Positions 26,655 through 36,393 of a stretch of 46,784 nucleotides of DNA are shown here, piece by piece. The translations under genes were made by a program, and so were the position numbers. Source of the DNA: Bacteroidales bacterium (lineage in GTDB: Bacteria > Bacteroidota > Bacteroidia > Bacteroidales > Muribaculaceae). The notes below the pieces were generated by a model. The model worked only from the letters and a program-made list of their open reading frames with translations, was not told where the DNA came from and did not search any database. The stretch covers positions 1 through 46,784 of the forward strand of contig JAUNNJ010000009.1 in assembly GCA_030531495.1 (NCBI GenBank), written 5' to 3'. Within the stretch, counting starts at the first letter, position 1, and every line of letters starts with the position of its first letter.

Positions 26655-28913
26655 ATGAATACTCGTTGTAATCACTTTTTCCTCTCTCTTGCCCTCTGTT
26701 TGATGGCAGTGGCGTTGCAAGCTGCACCTAAGACTGCAGTCGACTATGTGAACCCTTATATGGGCAACATCAGTCACCTGCTAAAGCCTACATATCCTAC
26801 CGTGCATTTGCCCTACGGCATGCTGCGTGTGTATCCACAACGTGATAGTTATGTGGAGTCGGAAATCCATGGCTTGCCTTTGATGCTTGTGAACCACCGC
26901 GAAGTGTTCAGTATGAACATTTCTGCCACACAGCGCGAAGGTAATAGGTTGGAAAGTGTGATTACAACCGACTTCGATAATGAGTTGATTACTCCTTATT
27001 ACTACAAGTCTGACATAGAAAATCAGAATGTAGGTGTTGAATTTTCACCCGCGGCACATGCTGCAATGTATCGTTTTCAATTTGTCCGCAAATCACCTGG
27101 CTATATTATAGTGAATGCCCATAATGGCGAAATCAGTGTCACCAACCGTGAAGTGAAGGGATTCCAGCACACATGGGGTGGGGTGAAGGTGTATATCTAC
27201 GCCGTCACCACTGAAGCTGCCGATGAATTTGGCATTTTGCAAGGAAAGGCTATGGATACCAAAAAAACGAGCGAACGAGGCGATGGAGCATGTGCCGTGA
27301 TGAAATTCACATCATCTAAAAATGTGAATTTCAAATACGGTGTTTCATATATCAGCGTCGACCAAGCGAAAGAAAATTTGATGAAGGAAATCGGTGCAGC
27401 CGATTTTGAGAAAGTGAAAGCTGCAGCAAAGCAGGCTTGGAACGCAGAATTGGGCAAGATAAAGGTGGAAGGTGGCACAGAAAACGACAAGGCTGTGTTC
27501 TACACTTCGCTTTATCGCGTATGCGAACGTCCTGTAATGATTAGCGAATATGGTCGCTATTTCTGCCCAGTTGACCACAAGGTGAAAACTGCTACTCACG
27601 AGGTTTACACCGACGACTGGTTGTGGGACACTTATCGTGCAGCACATCCTTTGCGACTGATGCTTTCACCCGACATTGAAAGTGACATCCTTAACTCTTA
27701 TCTTGATGTGGCACGCGATGGCAAGCAATGGCTTCCAACATTCCCTGCAGTGACAGGTGATTCACACCGCATGAACTGCAACCATGGCATCGCAATCTTC
27801 TTGGATGCGTGGGCAAAAGGTATTCGTAACTTCAACCTTGAAGAAGCTTATCAATTTGGTAGAAATGCTATCGAAAAGAAAACACTCGCTCCCTGGCGAG
27901 ACTCTAAAGCAGGGAAACTCAATGCTTTCTATGAAGCAAATGGCTACATACCAGCTCTTCACCCTGGTGAAAAGGAAACTTATCCAGAGGTGGATGGCTG
28001 GGAAAAACGCCAAGCTGTGGCTGTGACATTGGGCACCAGCTACGATCAATGGTGCCTCTCTGAAATGGCATCTTATTTAGGGAAATCTGATGAGGCAAAC
28101 CGCTACTTGGCCGCTTCATACAATTATAGAAATCTCTACAATGCTGAAACTGCATTTTTCCATCCAAAGGACAGCGCTGGTGAATTTATCCAGCCGTTCG
28201 ACTATAAATTCTCGGGTGGCATTGGCGCTCGCGACTATTATGATGAGAACAATGGCTGGACCTACCGTTGGGATGTTCAGCACAATGTGGGCGACCTTGT
28301 GAATTTGATGGGAGGAAACGAACGCTTCACTCGTAACCTCGACAAGACTTTCACAGAATGGCTTGGTCGCAATAAATATGAATTCTATTCACAATTACCC
28401 GACCAGACTGGTAATGTGGGTCAGTTCACAATGGGTAACGAGCCTTCACTCCACATCCCTTATCTCTACAATTATGCAGGTAAACCTTGGAAGACTCAAA
28501 AGCGTGTGCGCGATTTGGTTCATCAGTGGTTCCGCAACGACCTGATGGGTGTGCCTGGTGACGAAGATGGTGGCGGTCTGTCGGCATTTGTGGTTTATTC
28601 TATGATGGGCTTCTATCCCGTTACTCCCGGTATGCCTTGCTACAATATTGGTAGTCCTTTCTTCTCTCGAATCACTATCACTTTGCCTAACGGTAAGGTG
28701 GTAAAGATTCAGGCAAATGGTTGCTCAGAAGAGAACAAATACATACAGCGCGCCACTATTAATGGTAAATCTTGGAATAAACCCTGGTTTGAACACAATG
28801 ATATTGCCAATGGTGCAACCATCGTGATGGATATGGGCAATCGCTACGATAGCAAATGGGGCAGTGGCAGTCAAATGGCTCCACCTTCAGCTAAGGCTTA
28901 TCCTGGTAAATAA
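26655..28913 (+). CDS. GH92 family protein, divergent type (GDEDGGG motif)
   Basis: A 752-residue secreted GH92 member; the ATG at 26655 opens the signal peptide (to about LQAA, residue 25), followed by DYVNPYMGN. The acid is kept in NEPSLHIPY (Glu596), but the double His of the classical enzymes is replaced by Ser-Leu-His. The base/calcium region reads GDEDGGGLSAF (Asp636, Glu637, Asp638) in place of GNDDCGQMSAW. The end GFYPVTPG is conserved. This marks a separate GH92 subgroup whose linkage specificity cannot be read from sequence; it may not be alpha-1,2-mannosidase. It lies 43 bases after the DUF1735-type lipoprotein gene. Confidence 0.88.
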   Translation: MNTRCNHFFLSLALCLMAVALQAAPKTAVDYVNPYMGNISHLLKPTYPTVHLPYGMLRVYPQRDSYVESEIHGLPLMLVNHREVFSMNISATQREGNRLESVITTDFDNELITPYYYKSDIENQNVGVEFSPAAHAAMYRFQFVRKSPGYIIVNAHNGEISVTNREVKGFQHTWGGVKVYIYAVTTEAADEFGILQGKAMDTKKTSERGDGACAVMKFTSSKNVNFKYGVSYISVDQAKENLMKEIGAADFEKVKAAAKQAWNAELGKIKVEGGTENDKAVFYTSLYRVCERPVMISEYGRYFCPVDHKVKTATHEVYTDDWLWDTYRAAHPLRLMLSPDIESDILNSYLDVARDGKQWLPTFPAVTGDSHRMNCNHGIAIFLDAWAKGIRNFNLEEAYQFGRNAIEKKTLAPWRDSKAGKLNAFYEANGYIPALHPGEKETYPEVDGWEKRQAVAVTLGTSYDQWCLSEMASYLGKSDEANRYLAASYNYRNLYNAETAFFHPKDSAGEFIQPFDYKFSGGIGARDYYDENNGWTYRWDVQHNVGDLVNLMGGNERFTRNLDKTFTEWLGRNKYEFYSQLPDQTGNVGQFTMGNEPSLHIPYLYNYAGKPWKTQKRVRDLVHQWFRNDLMGVPGDEDGGGLSAFVVYSMMGFYPVTPGMPCYNIGSPFFSRITITLPNGKVVKIQANGCSEENKYIQRATINGKSWNKPWFEHNDIANGATIVMDMGNRYDSKWGSGSQMAPPSAKAYPGK

Positions 28914-28957
28914 AATTACACAATCACTATATATATCATTTGAAACTAACAAGATTT

Positions 28958-30373
28958 ATGGTAAAGACTAAATTACTTTCTACACTCATCTGCCTCTCTG
29001 CAGCGCTTCAGTCAGGAGCATTGGAAGTGGATTGGACATATTCCACACCTGATGCCAAATGGCAGAAAAGCACAGAATTTGAAGTCATACCTTACGACCG
29101 ACACAATCCCTATGATGTGATGGTGACCCCATATGCCGAGCAAACCATGCTGGGCTTCGGTGGTTGCTTTGCCGAACTGGGATGGGATGCGCTGAATGTT
29201 CTTAACACTCGTGAAAGAGCAGGGGTGCTGAATCAACTCTTTGGCGCTGATGGCCTGAATCTTGCATTTTGCCGAACTCCAATCGGGGCAAACGATTTTG
29301 CTCGCAACTGGTATAGCTACAATGAAATTGATGGCGACTTCGCAATGAAGAAATTCAGCGTTGCCCGCGACAAAAAAGGCTTGATACCTTATATTAAGGC
29401 TGCGCTTAAAGTGAATCCTGCATTGAAATTGTGGGGTAGTCCGTGGAGCCCTCCCACTTGGATGAAAACCAACCACCACTATTCAAATAAGGCAGCCAGC
29501 ATCAATGGGTTGAAACCAGAAAACGAAATGCACCCAGGTGATGACCAATTCATTGAAAAGGATGAATACTTCAAGGCGTATGCTCTGTATTTCTCTAAAT
29601 ATCTCACTGCATACAAGAAAAATGGTATCAATATCAACATGATAATGTTCCAGAATGAGCCTTATACTATTAATGTGTGGCCGAATTGTTCTTGGACTCC
29701 TCGTTTAATGAAGAAATTCGTTGGCAGCTACCTTGGTCCAGAATTGGCAAAAAACCATAAAAATGTGGATATTTGGCACGGAACAATGAACACTGGTAAA
29801 GTGGGTGAGGTGCTTGAAGTTGTTACCGACCCTGCTGCTGGTAAATATATTAAAGGTGTAGGTATTCAATGGGAAGGACATGAAATTGTGAAAGACGTTT
29901 ATCGCCACAACCACAAATTGGGCTTGATGTGCACCGAAAACGAGTGTGGCAATGGGAGCAACGATTGGAGTGCTGCGGAACACACATTCGACCATATTCA
30001 CTCATATGTGGGTGATGGTTGCGGTGCTTACATGTATTTTAATATGGTGCTTGGTGAAACAGGTATGAGTTCTTGGGGATGGAAACAGAATTCGCTTGTT
30101 GTGGTTGACTCAAAAAGCAAGACTGCAAGTTTCACTCCAGAATTTTATGTAATGAAGCACTTCAGTCATTTCGTCCCTGTGGGCTCGGTGAAGATGAAGA
30201 CCATGGGCAACGACGAGCATATGCTTGCTTTCAAGAAGGCGGATGGTTCCTTCGTGATTGTAATTGCCAATAAGAGCAAGCACGAGCGCAAGGTGAACAT
30301 TACGCTCGACTACACCAATGTTTTGAGTGTAAAACTTAAGGCAAAATCTTTCAACACATTAGTAATTAAATAA
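28958..30373 (+). CDS. GH30 glycoside hydrolase, first of a tandem pair
   Basis: A 471-residue secreted retaining beta-glycosidase. The ATG at 28958 opens the signal peptide (to about SGA, residue 21). GFGGCFAELGWDAL opens the barrel, WGSPWSPPTWMKTN lies near residue 160, the acid/base is Glu234 in FQNEP and the nucleophile is Glu327 in CTENECG. WGWKQNSL and a C-terminal beta-sandwich (about 400-471) complete the fold. GH30 members act on beta-glucosides, beta-1,6-glucan, beta-1,6-galactan, beta-xylosides and others; the subfamily cannot be set safely here. The next gene is a paralogue 11 bases on. Confidence 0.9.
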   Translation: MVKTKLLSTLICLSAALQSGALEVDWTYSTPDAKWQKSTEFEVIPYDRHNPYDVMVTPYAEQTMLGFGGCFAELGWDALNVLNTRERAGVLNQLFGADGLNLAFCRTPIGANDFARNWYSYNEIDGDFAMKKFSVARDKKGLIPYIKAALKVNPALKLWGSPWSPPTWMKTNHHYSNKAASINGLKPENEMHPGDDQFIEKDEYFKAYALYFSKYLTAYKKNGININMIMFQNEPYTINVWPNCSWTPRLMKKFVGSYLGPELAKNHKNVDIWHGTMNTGKVGEVLEVVTDPAAGKYIKGVGIQWEGHEIVKDVYRHNHKLGLMCTENECGNGSNDWSAAEHTFDHIHSYVGDGCGAYMYFNMVLGETGMSSWGWKQNSLVVVDSKSKTASFTPEFYVMKHFSHFVPVGSVKMKTMGNDEHMLAFKKADGSFVIVIANKSKHERKVNITLDYTNVLSVKLKAKSFNTLVIK

Positions 30374-30384
30374 GAACAAGAAAT

Positions 30385-31797
30385 ATGAACAAATTTACAT
30401 CATTACTATTGGCTTCTATTGCCGGCGTGAGTGCTCTGGCCCAAACCGCCACTTTCACCACGTCAACAGAAGGAAATTATTGGAAAGTGCAGAAAAATCC
30501 TAAATTTTCCACAACAGCCACTGCTTCCGCTCAGGTAGAAATCACAGATAAGAAAGCGCAAGTTCTTGATGGACTTGGGGCAACTTTCAACGAATTGGGA
30601 TGGGATGCTTTGTGTTATCTCGACTCGAAAGCGTATGCCGAAGTGATGAATAATCTGTTCAGTGCCAATGGTGCCAATTTCACTTACTGCCGTATGCCTA
30701 TCGGTGCAAGTGATTTCGGAATGAATTTCTACTCGCTCAATGATGTGGCCGACGATTTCGACATGATTAATTTCAGCATTGCGCGTGATCGTCATATTCT
30801 CCTTAAATACATTAAGGAAGCGCAAAAAATTAATCCCTCCATCAAGATTTGGGCTTCACCTTGGAGCCCTCCAGCATGGATGAAGACCAACAACCATTAT
30901 GCAAGTAGTTTCGATACCGAAATTCCTAACCACAATGGACTTCCTAAAGAGCGTGAACTTGAATTGCCCACCACCGGCTTCAAGATGCAATATGGCTATT
31001 TGAAGGCTTATGCACTTTATTTTTCGAAGTTTGTAAAAGCTTATGCTTCTGAAGGTGTGAAGATTGAGGCTGTGGCTGTTCAAAACGAGCCTTGCTCTAA
31101 TCACAAATTCCCAAGTTGCACTTGGCGACCTGAAGACATGGCGTATTTTGTGGGCAACTTCCTTGGGCCAAAATTTGAACAAGAAGGCATCGCTACAGAT
31201 ATTATTTTCGGAACCATTAACCGCGATAATCCAGATTTTACTCGCGTGGCTCTAAATGATACAAAGGCGAAAAAATATTTTAAAGGTGCAGGATTTCAAT
31301 GGGATGGCAAGGGGGCAATTCCTTATATTTCAAAGGAATATCCACATTTGAAGATGATGCACACCGAGGCTGAATGTGGCAACGGGTCGAACGACTGGGG
31401 GGCTGCAGAACACACTTGGTGGCAAATGAAGCACTACCTGAAAAATGGCGCTACAGTATTTTCTTATTGGAATATGGTTCTTGACCAAACAGGTGTTAGC
31501 CCTTGGGGATGGAAGCAAAATTCGCTCATCACCATCAACACCGACACAAAGGTGGTGGAATACCATCCAGAATTCTATCTCATGAAGCATCTTTGCCATG
31601 ATGTGGCAGTGGGTGCAACTCGTCTCGTGACTGAGGGTGATGAAGATGCGTTGGCATTCCAAAATCCTGATGGCACAGTGGCGTTGATGATGGTAAACCG
31701 TGGTAATGAACCAAAGGATGTGGCTGTGAAGTATGACGGAAAATTCTTGAATATCAAGCTTCAGGCAAAGTCGTTTAGCACTGTTACTATTAAGTGA
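30385..31797 (+). CDS. GH30 glycoside hydrolase, second of a tandem pair
   Basis: A 470-residue secreted paralogue of the preceding gene; signal peptide to SALAQ (about residue 19). GLGATFNELGWDAL, WASPWSPPAWMKTN, acid/base Glu235 in VQNEP and nucleophile Glu328 in HTEAECG are all in place, and WGWKQNSL is shared. The active-site surround differs from its neighbour: EPCSNHKFPSCTW against EPYTINVWPNCSW after the acid/base, and a longer loop before residue 200 (ASSFDTEIPNHNGL). The two enzymes therefore probably have different fine specificities and are not a redundant recent copy. Confidence 0.9.
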   Translation: MNKFTSLLLASIAGVSALAQTATFTTSTEGNYWKVQKNPKFSTTATASAQVEITDKKAQVLDGLGATFNELGWDALCYLDSKAYAEVMNNLFSANGANFTYCRMPIGASDFGMNFYSLNDVADDFDMINFSIARDRHILLKYIKEAQKINPSIKIWASPWSPPAWMKTNNHYASSFDTEIPNHNGLPKERELELPTTGFKMQYGYLKAYALYFSKFVKAYASEGVKIEAVAVQNEPCSNHKFPSCTWRPEDMAYFVGNFLGPKFEQEGIATDIIFGTINRDNPDFTRVALNDTKAKKYFKGAGFQWDGKGAIPYISKEYPHLKMMHTEAECGNGSNDWGAAEHTWWQMKHYLKNGATVFSYWNMVLDQTGVSPWGWKQNSLITINTDTKVVEYHPEFYLMKHLCHDVAVGATRLVTEGDEDALAFQNPDGTVALMMVNRGNEPKDVAVKYDGKFLNIKLQAKSFSTVTIK

Positions 31798-31831
31798 AAT
31801 TTTTAATAACCAAATAATTAGAAGTAGAAAA

Positions 31832-34402
31832 ATGATGTTTAAGCGATTACGTTTTGCATTACTCGGCCTTGGAATGGCTACCACCGCTGTGGCGGTAGGC
31901 CAGACCACAGGTGGCGAGTTGTTTCGCAATCCTAATGCACCAATGCACGAAAGAATCATGGACCTGCTTTCACGTATGACAGTGGAAGAAAAAGTGTCGA
32001 TGATGACTCACAATGCCCCAGCGATTCCTCGTTTGGGTATCGACAAAATGTTTATTGGCAACGAGGCTCTTCACGGAGTTGTTCGTCCAGGTAAGTTCAC
32101 GGTATTCCCACAAGCCATTGGTTTGGCCGCAACTTGGAATCCTGCACTTATGCAACAAATTACCACTGCCATCTCTGATGAGGCTCGTGGCAAATGGAAC
32201 TTATTCGAACAAGGCCGCAAGCAGCATGATGGTTCAAGCGACTTGCTTTGCTTCTGGTCGCCAACAATAAATATGGCTCGTGACCCACGTTGGGGCCGCA
32301 CTCCAGAAACTTATGGTGAAGACCCTTACCTTACCGGAACACTCGGTTTGGCATTCGTGAAAGGTCTGCAAGGCAACGACCCACGCTATTTGAAGGTGGT
32401 GTCGACTTTGAAGCACTTTGCTGCCAACAATGAAGAGCATAACCGTGCAAGTTGCAATGCACAAATTTCAGAGCGTGATTTGCGTGAATATTATTTCCCC
32501 GCTTACGAGCGCTGTGTAAAGGAAGGCAAGGTGGAGAGTGTGATGACTGCTTATAATGCAGTGAATGGCATTCCATGCGTAGCTAATCCTTACCTTATTC
32601 AAAAGGTGCTCCGTCAGGATTGGGGGTTTGATGGTTTCATGGTAAGTGACTGTAGCGCACCACAATGGATGGTTACTCAGCATAAATTCGTACGCGATTA
32701 CGAAACAGCAGCGGTGCTGATGATGAAGGCTGGTATGGACCTCGAATGTGCCGATAATGTTTACACTCAACCACTCCTTGATGCTTATAAGCACCACCGT
32801 GTGAGCCTTGCTGATATCGACTCTGCTGCATATCACCTGCTCCGTGGCCGTATGCGTCTCGGTTTGTTCGATGACCCAGCCCAAAATCCTTACAACAAGA
32901 TTTCTCCATCGGTTGTAGGTTGCAAGGAGCATCAGGAATTGGCACTCGAAACCGCTCGTCAAAGTCTTGTGCTTTTGAAGAACGACAAGAATTTGCTTCC
33001 ACTTAATCCTAACAAGATTAAGTCGGTGGCTGTGGTTGGTTTGAATGCTGCGCGTTGTGAATTTGGCGACTATAGCGGCACTCCTGTAAATAAACCAGTT
33101 AGCGTGCTTGAAGGTATCAAGAACCTCGTTGGCGACAAGGTGGATGTGAAATATGCGCCATGGATAACCACCGCTTTCGGTTATGAGCCAATCAACAAGA
33201 GTTTTGTTCCTGAAGGTTTCAAAGCTGAATACTTTAGCAATGCCGAACTCAAGGGCACTCCTAAAACCCGCATTGAAGAAGAAATTTTCTACGACCCAGC
33301 AAGTCGTCCACCAGATCCAATCATCCCAAAGGCACCTATGTCAACTCGTTGGACTGGCGACCTTTGCCCAACTGTCACTGGCGACTATGTGATTTCTTTG
33401 AAGACCGACGACGGTTGCCGTATGTGGGTGGATGGAAAGCTTGTAATCGATGCTTGGGTGAGCCGTCCTGCACAAGAGGATAAGTATCCTATCTACCTCG
33501 AAGCTGGTAAGAAATATCATGTGGTGATTGAATACTTCGACGGTGGTGGCGATTGCTTCGCACGCCTCTACTGGCAACCACCAATCGTTGATGCCAATGC
33601 TATCGACAAATTCGGTGAGGCTGGTAAGATTGCCAAGGAAAGCGATGTTACTATCGCTGTGATGGGCATTGACAAGTCAATCGAACGTGAAGGTCAAGAC
33701 CGTTTCACAATGGAATTGCCTGCCGATCAAATGACATTCATTAAGGAACTTTACAAGATTAACCCACGCACCGTTGTTGTGCTTGTGGCTGGTAGCTCTT
33801 TGTCAATCAACTGGATTGATGAAAATATCCCAGCTATCCTCGATGCTTGGTATCCTGGCGAACAAGGTGGTAATGCTGTGGCTGAAGCACTCTTCGGTAA
33901 ATATAATCCTGGTGGCCGCTTGCCATTGACTTTCTATAAGTCGATGTCCGACCTCCCAGCATTCGACGACTATACCATTTCTACCGGTAAGGGTCGCACT
34001 TACCAATATTTCACAGGCAAGCCTCTCTACGAATTCGGTTATGGCTTGAGCTACACCAAATTCAACTACAAGAATTTGAAGGTGGTTCAAACTGCGGATG
34101 CGCTCAATGTGAGCTTCGATTTAAAGAATGCTGGTAAGTATGATGGCGACGAGGTGGCTCAGGTATACGTACACTATCCTGAAACCGGCACTTATATGCC
34201 TATTAAACAACTTCGCGCCTACGAACGCGCAAGTTTGAAGAAGGGTGCCTCGAAGACCGTCAACCTCACTATTCCAAAGAGCGAACTTCGCTACTGGGAT
34301 GAAAAGAAGGAAGGTTTTGTGACACCAACTGGAACTTACGAAATCATGGTTGGAGCTTCTTCCGACGACATTCGTCTCAAGCAAAATGTGACTTTGCAAT
34401 AA
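31832..34402 (+). CDS. GH3 beta-xylosidase/beta-glucosidase with PA14 insert
   Basis: An 856-residue secreted retaining exo-enzyme. Signal peptide about 1-26, then the GH3 N-terminal barrel with TYGEDPYLTG, KHFAANNEEHNR and the nucleophile Asp273 in MVSDCSA. The second GH3 domain is interrupted by a PA14 carbohydrate-binding domain (about 453-585, EGFKAEYF to FARLYWQPP). A fibronectin-III-like domain closes the protein (about 765-850). Cys after the nucleophile and the NEEHNR stretch are common in GH3 beta-xylosidases, while the PA14 insert is more typical of beta-glucosidases, so both remain open. Adjacent xylBA and xylT favour xylose release. Confidence 0.92.
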   Translation: MMFKRLRFALLGLGMATTAVAVGQTTGGELFRNPNAPMHERIMDLLSRMTVEEKVSMMTHNAPAIPRLGIDKMFIGNEALHGVVRPGKFTVFPQAIGLAATWNPALMQQITTAISDEARGKWNLFEQGRKQHDGSSDLLCFWSPTINMARDPRWGRTPETYGEDPYLTGTLGLAFVKGLQGNDPRYLKVVSTLKHFAANNEEHNRASCNAQISERDLREYYFPAYERCVKEGKVESVMTAYNAVNGIPCVANPYLIQKVLRQDWGFDGFMVSDCSAPQWMVTQHKFVRDYETAAVLMMKAGMDLECADNVYTQPLLDAYKHHRVSLADIDSAAYHLLRGRMRLGLFDDPAQNPYNKISPSVVGCKEHQELALETARQSLVLLKNDKNLLPLNPNKIKSVAVVGLNAARCEFGDYSGTPVNKPVSVLEGIKNLVGDKVDVKYAPWITTAFGYEPINKSFVPEGFKAEYFSNAELKGTPKTRIEEEIFYDPASRPPDPIIPKAPMSTRWTGDLCPTVTGDYVISLKTDDGCRMWVDGKLVIDAWVSRPAQEDKYPIYLEAGKKYHVVIEYFDGGGDCFARLYWQPPIVDANAIDKFGEAGKIAKESDVTIAVMGIDKSIEREGQDRFTMELPADQMTFIKELYKINPRTVVVLVAGSSLSINWIDENIPAILDAWYPGEQGGNAVAEALFGKYNPGGRLPLTFYKSMSDLPAFDDYTISTGKGRTYQYFTGKPLYEFGYGLSYTKFNYKNLKVVQTADALNVSFDLKNAGKYDGDEVAQVYVHYPETGTYMPIKQLRAYERASLKKGASKTVNLTIPKSELRYWDEKKEGFVTPTGTYEIMVGASSDDIRLKQNVTLQ

Positions 34403-34411
34403 TCAACCGAT

Positions 34412-34825
34412 ATGAAACGCTCGTTCACAAATTTAATTCTCTTGCTCGCATGTAGCGTTATCGCTACAGCGGCCACTAATGTCGCTCCCAACTCAAGTTT
34501 GGTGTTCAAGAGCCAAATGCATGATTTCGGAAGAGTGGGCATTAATGATGGGCCTGTGTCGTGGGAGTTTGAATTTGTGAACGAAAGCGATTCTGTAGTA
34601 AATATTATAGGTGCTATGAGTGCGTGTGGTTGTACCATTCCTGAATATCCTCATGAGCCAATTGCCCCTGGACAAACAGGTAAAGTGAAAGTTACTTTCA
34701 AACCCTATGGTCGTCCTGCAGAGCCATTTGAAAAAACAATCACATTACGCACATCTGGGTCGCCTTCTGTTGTGAAACTCACGGTGAAAGGTGAATCTGT
34801 GGAAAATGTGAAAATTTGGCAATAG
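34412..34825 (+). CDS. Small exported DUF1573 protein
   Basis: A 137-residue protein that is almost entirely one DUF1573 (ASH-like, immunoglobulin-fold) domain: FKSQMHDFGRV opens it, FEFVNESDS is the usual second strand, and CGCTIPEYP and APGQTGKVKVTF follow. The N-terminus is hydrophobic (residues 8-20) with Cys14 in LLAC, so it is either a lipoprotein or cleaved after ATAA. DUF1573 proteins are common in Bacteroidota but no biochemical function is established. The gene starts 9 bases after the GH3 stop and 28 bases before xylB, so it is clearly in the operon. A role in envelope binding or in supporting secreted enzymes is only a guess. Confidence 0.8.
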   Translation: MKRSFTNLILLLACSVIATAATNVAPNSSLVFKSQMHDFGRVGINDGPVSWEFEFVNESDSVVNIIGAMSACGCTIPEYPHEPIAPGQTGKVKVTFKPYGRPAEPFEKTITLRTSGSPSVVKLTVKGESVENVKIWQ

Positions 34826-34853
34826 CCAATTACTACATAAACTACAAAACAAA

Positions 34854-36356
34854 ATGAAACAAGAATATTTATTAGGATTTGATGTAGGCAGTAGTTCTGT
34901 GAAAGCCTCTTTAGTGGAGGTGGAAAGTGGAAACTGTGCTGCATCTGCTTTTTTTCCAGAGCATGAAGCCGAAATTCGTTCGGTGAAGCCAGGATGGGCA
35001 GAACAAGACCCAGAATCGTGGTGGACTTATGCAAAAAAGGCTTTGGCAAAGATAATGGGTGATGCCAATGTGACAGGCGAGCAGATAAAGGCAATCGGTA
35101 TCTCTTATCAGATGCACGGTCTGGTGTGCGTTGACAAGGACCTTCGTCCACTTCGCGATTCTATCATCTGGTGTGATTCGCGTGCTGTGCCTTATGGCGA
35201 GAAAGCTGCAAAGGCGCTTACCACCGAATACTGCCTTGAGCATATGCTTAATTCACCAGGCAACTTCACTGCTGCTAAGTTGGCATGGGTGAAGGAAAAC
35301 GAGCCGGAAGTGTTTGAAAAAGTATACAAATTCATGCTCCCCGGCGACTATCTTGCACTCAAACTCAGTGGCGTGGTCAATTCCACTGTAGAGGGTTTGT
35401 CAGAAGGTATTTTCTGGGACTTCAAGGAAAAATGCGTGTCACAGCCATTGCTCGACCACTTCGGTATTCCAGAGAGTATGGTTCCTGATGCAAATCCTAC
35501 ATTCTGCGTTCAAAGCACCGTGAGCAAAGCTGCTGCTGCCGAAACAGGTCTTGCAGAAGGCACTCCAATCAGTTATCGTGCAGGCGACCAACCCAACAAT
35601 GCCCTCTCTCTGAATGTGTTCAACCCAGGTGAAATTGCTTCTACTGCGGGCACTTCAGGTGTGGTGTATGGTGTGCTTGGTCAAGTGAACTATGACCCGC
35701 AGAGCCGTGTCAATACATTTGCACATGTCAACTATACAGAAGAACTTACCCGCCTCGGTGTGCTTCTATGTATCAATGGCACAGGTATTTTGAATGCATG
35801 GATGCGCAGAAATGTGGCTTCAGAAGGAATGGGCTATGCAGAGATGAATGCACTTGCAGCCGAAGCTCCTGTGGGAAGTGCTGGCGTGAGCATCATTCCT
35901 TTTGGTAACGGTGCCGAACGTGTGCTTGAAAACAAGGAAACGGGCTGTAGCATCAATGGCTTGAACTTTTTGAATAACAATCGTGCTCATTTGCTTCGTG
36001 CAGCTCAAGAAGGTATCGTGTTCAGTTTCTGCTATGGCATGGAAATTATGCGTGGTATGGGTATGGATATCAACAAGATTCATGCCGGCAACGCAAATAT
36101 GTTCCTCAGTCCACTGTTCCGCGAAACACTTGCCAACACCAGTGGCGCCACTATCGAACTTTTCGATACTGATGGCAGTGTGGGTGCTGCTAAAGGTGCA
36201 GGTATGGGTGCAGGCATCTATGCCGACCATAACGAAGCATTCGCTACACTCAATCGTATCTCCACTATTGAGCCAGATACGGCTGCTCAATCGCAGTATG
36301 TTGAGGCTTATTTAAGGTGGAAGCGCAATCTTGAGAATTTATTACAACTAAAATAA
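34854..36356 (+). CDS. xylB: Xylulokinase
   Basis: A 500-residue cytoplasmic FGGY-family kinase that phosphorylates D-xylulose with ATP to give xylulose 5-phosphate for the pentose phosphate pathway. The N-terminal phosphate loop (GFDVGSSSVKASL), QMHGLV (about residues 88-93), IIWCDSRA and the catalytic Asp245 in AGDQPNNA are seen, as is the C-terminal ATP-binding glycine-rich region (GAAKGAGMGAG). The length is normal for the family. Position directly before xylose isomerase separates it from other FGGY kinases (ribulo-, glycero-, fuculokinase). Confidence 0.95.
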   Translation: MKQEYLLGFDVGSSSVKASLVEVESGNCAASAFFPEHEAEIRSVKPGWAEQDPESWWTYAKKALAKIMGDANVTGEQIKAIGISYQMHGLVCVDKDLRPLRDSIIWCDSRAVPYGEKAAKALTTEYCLEHMLNSPGNFTAAKLAWVKENEPEVFEKVYKFMLPGDYLALKLSGVVNSTVEGLSEGIFWDFKEKCVSQPLLDHFGIPESMVPDANPTFCVQSTVSKAAAAETGLAEGTPISYRAGDQPNNALSLNVFNPGEIASTAGTSGVVYGVLGQVNYDPQSRVNTFAHVNYTEELTRLGVLLCINGTGILNAWMRRNVASEGMGYAEMNALAAEAPVGSAGVSIIPFGNGAERVLENKETGCSINGLNFLNNNRAHLLRAAQEGIVFSFCYGMEIMRGMGMDINKIHAGNANMFLSPLFRETLANTSGATIELFDTDGSVGAAKGAGMGAGIYADHNEAFATLNRISTIEPDTAAQSQYVEAYLRWKRNLENLLQLK

Positions 36357-36393
36357 TCAACAAAATAAATAAACTTTAAACAAAAAACTTATT

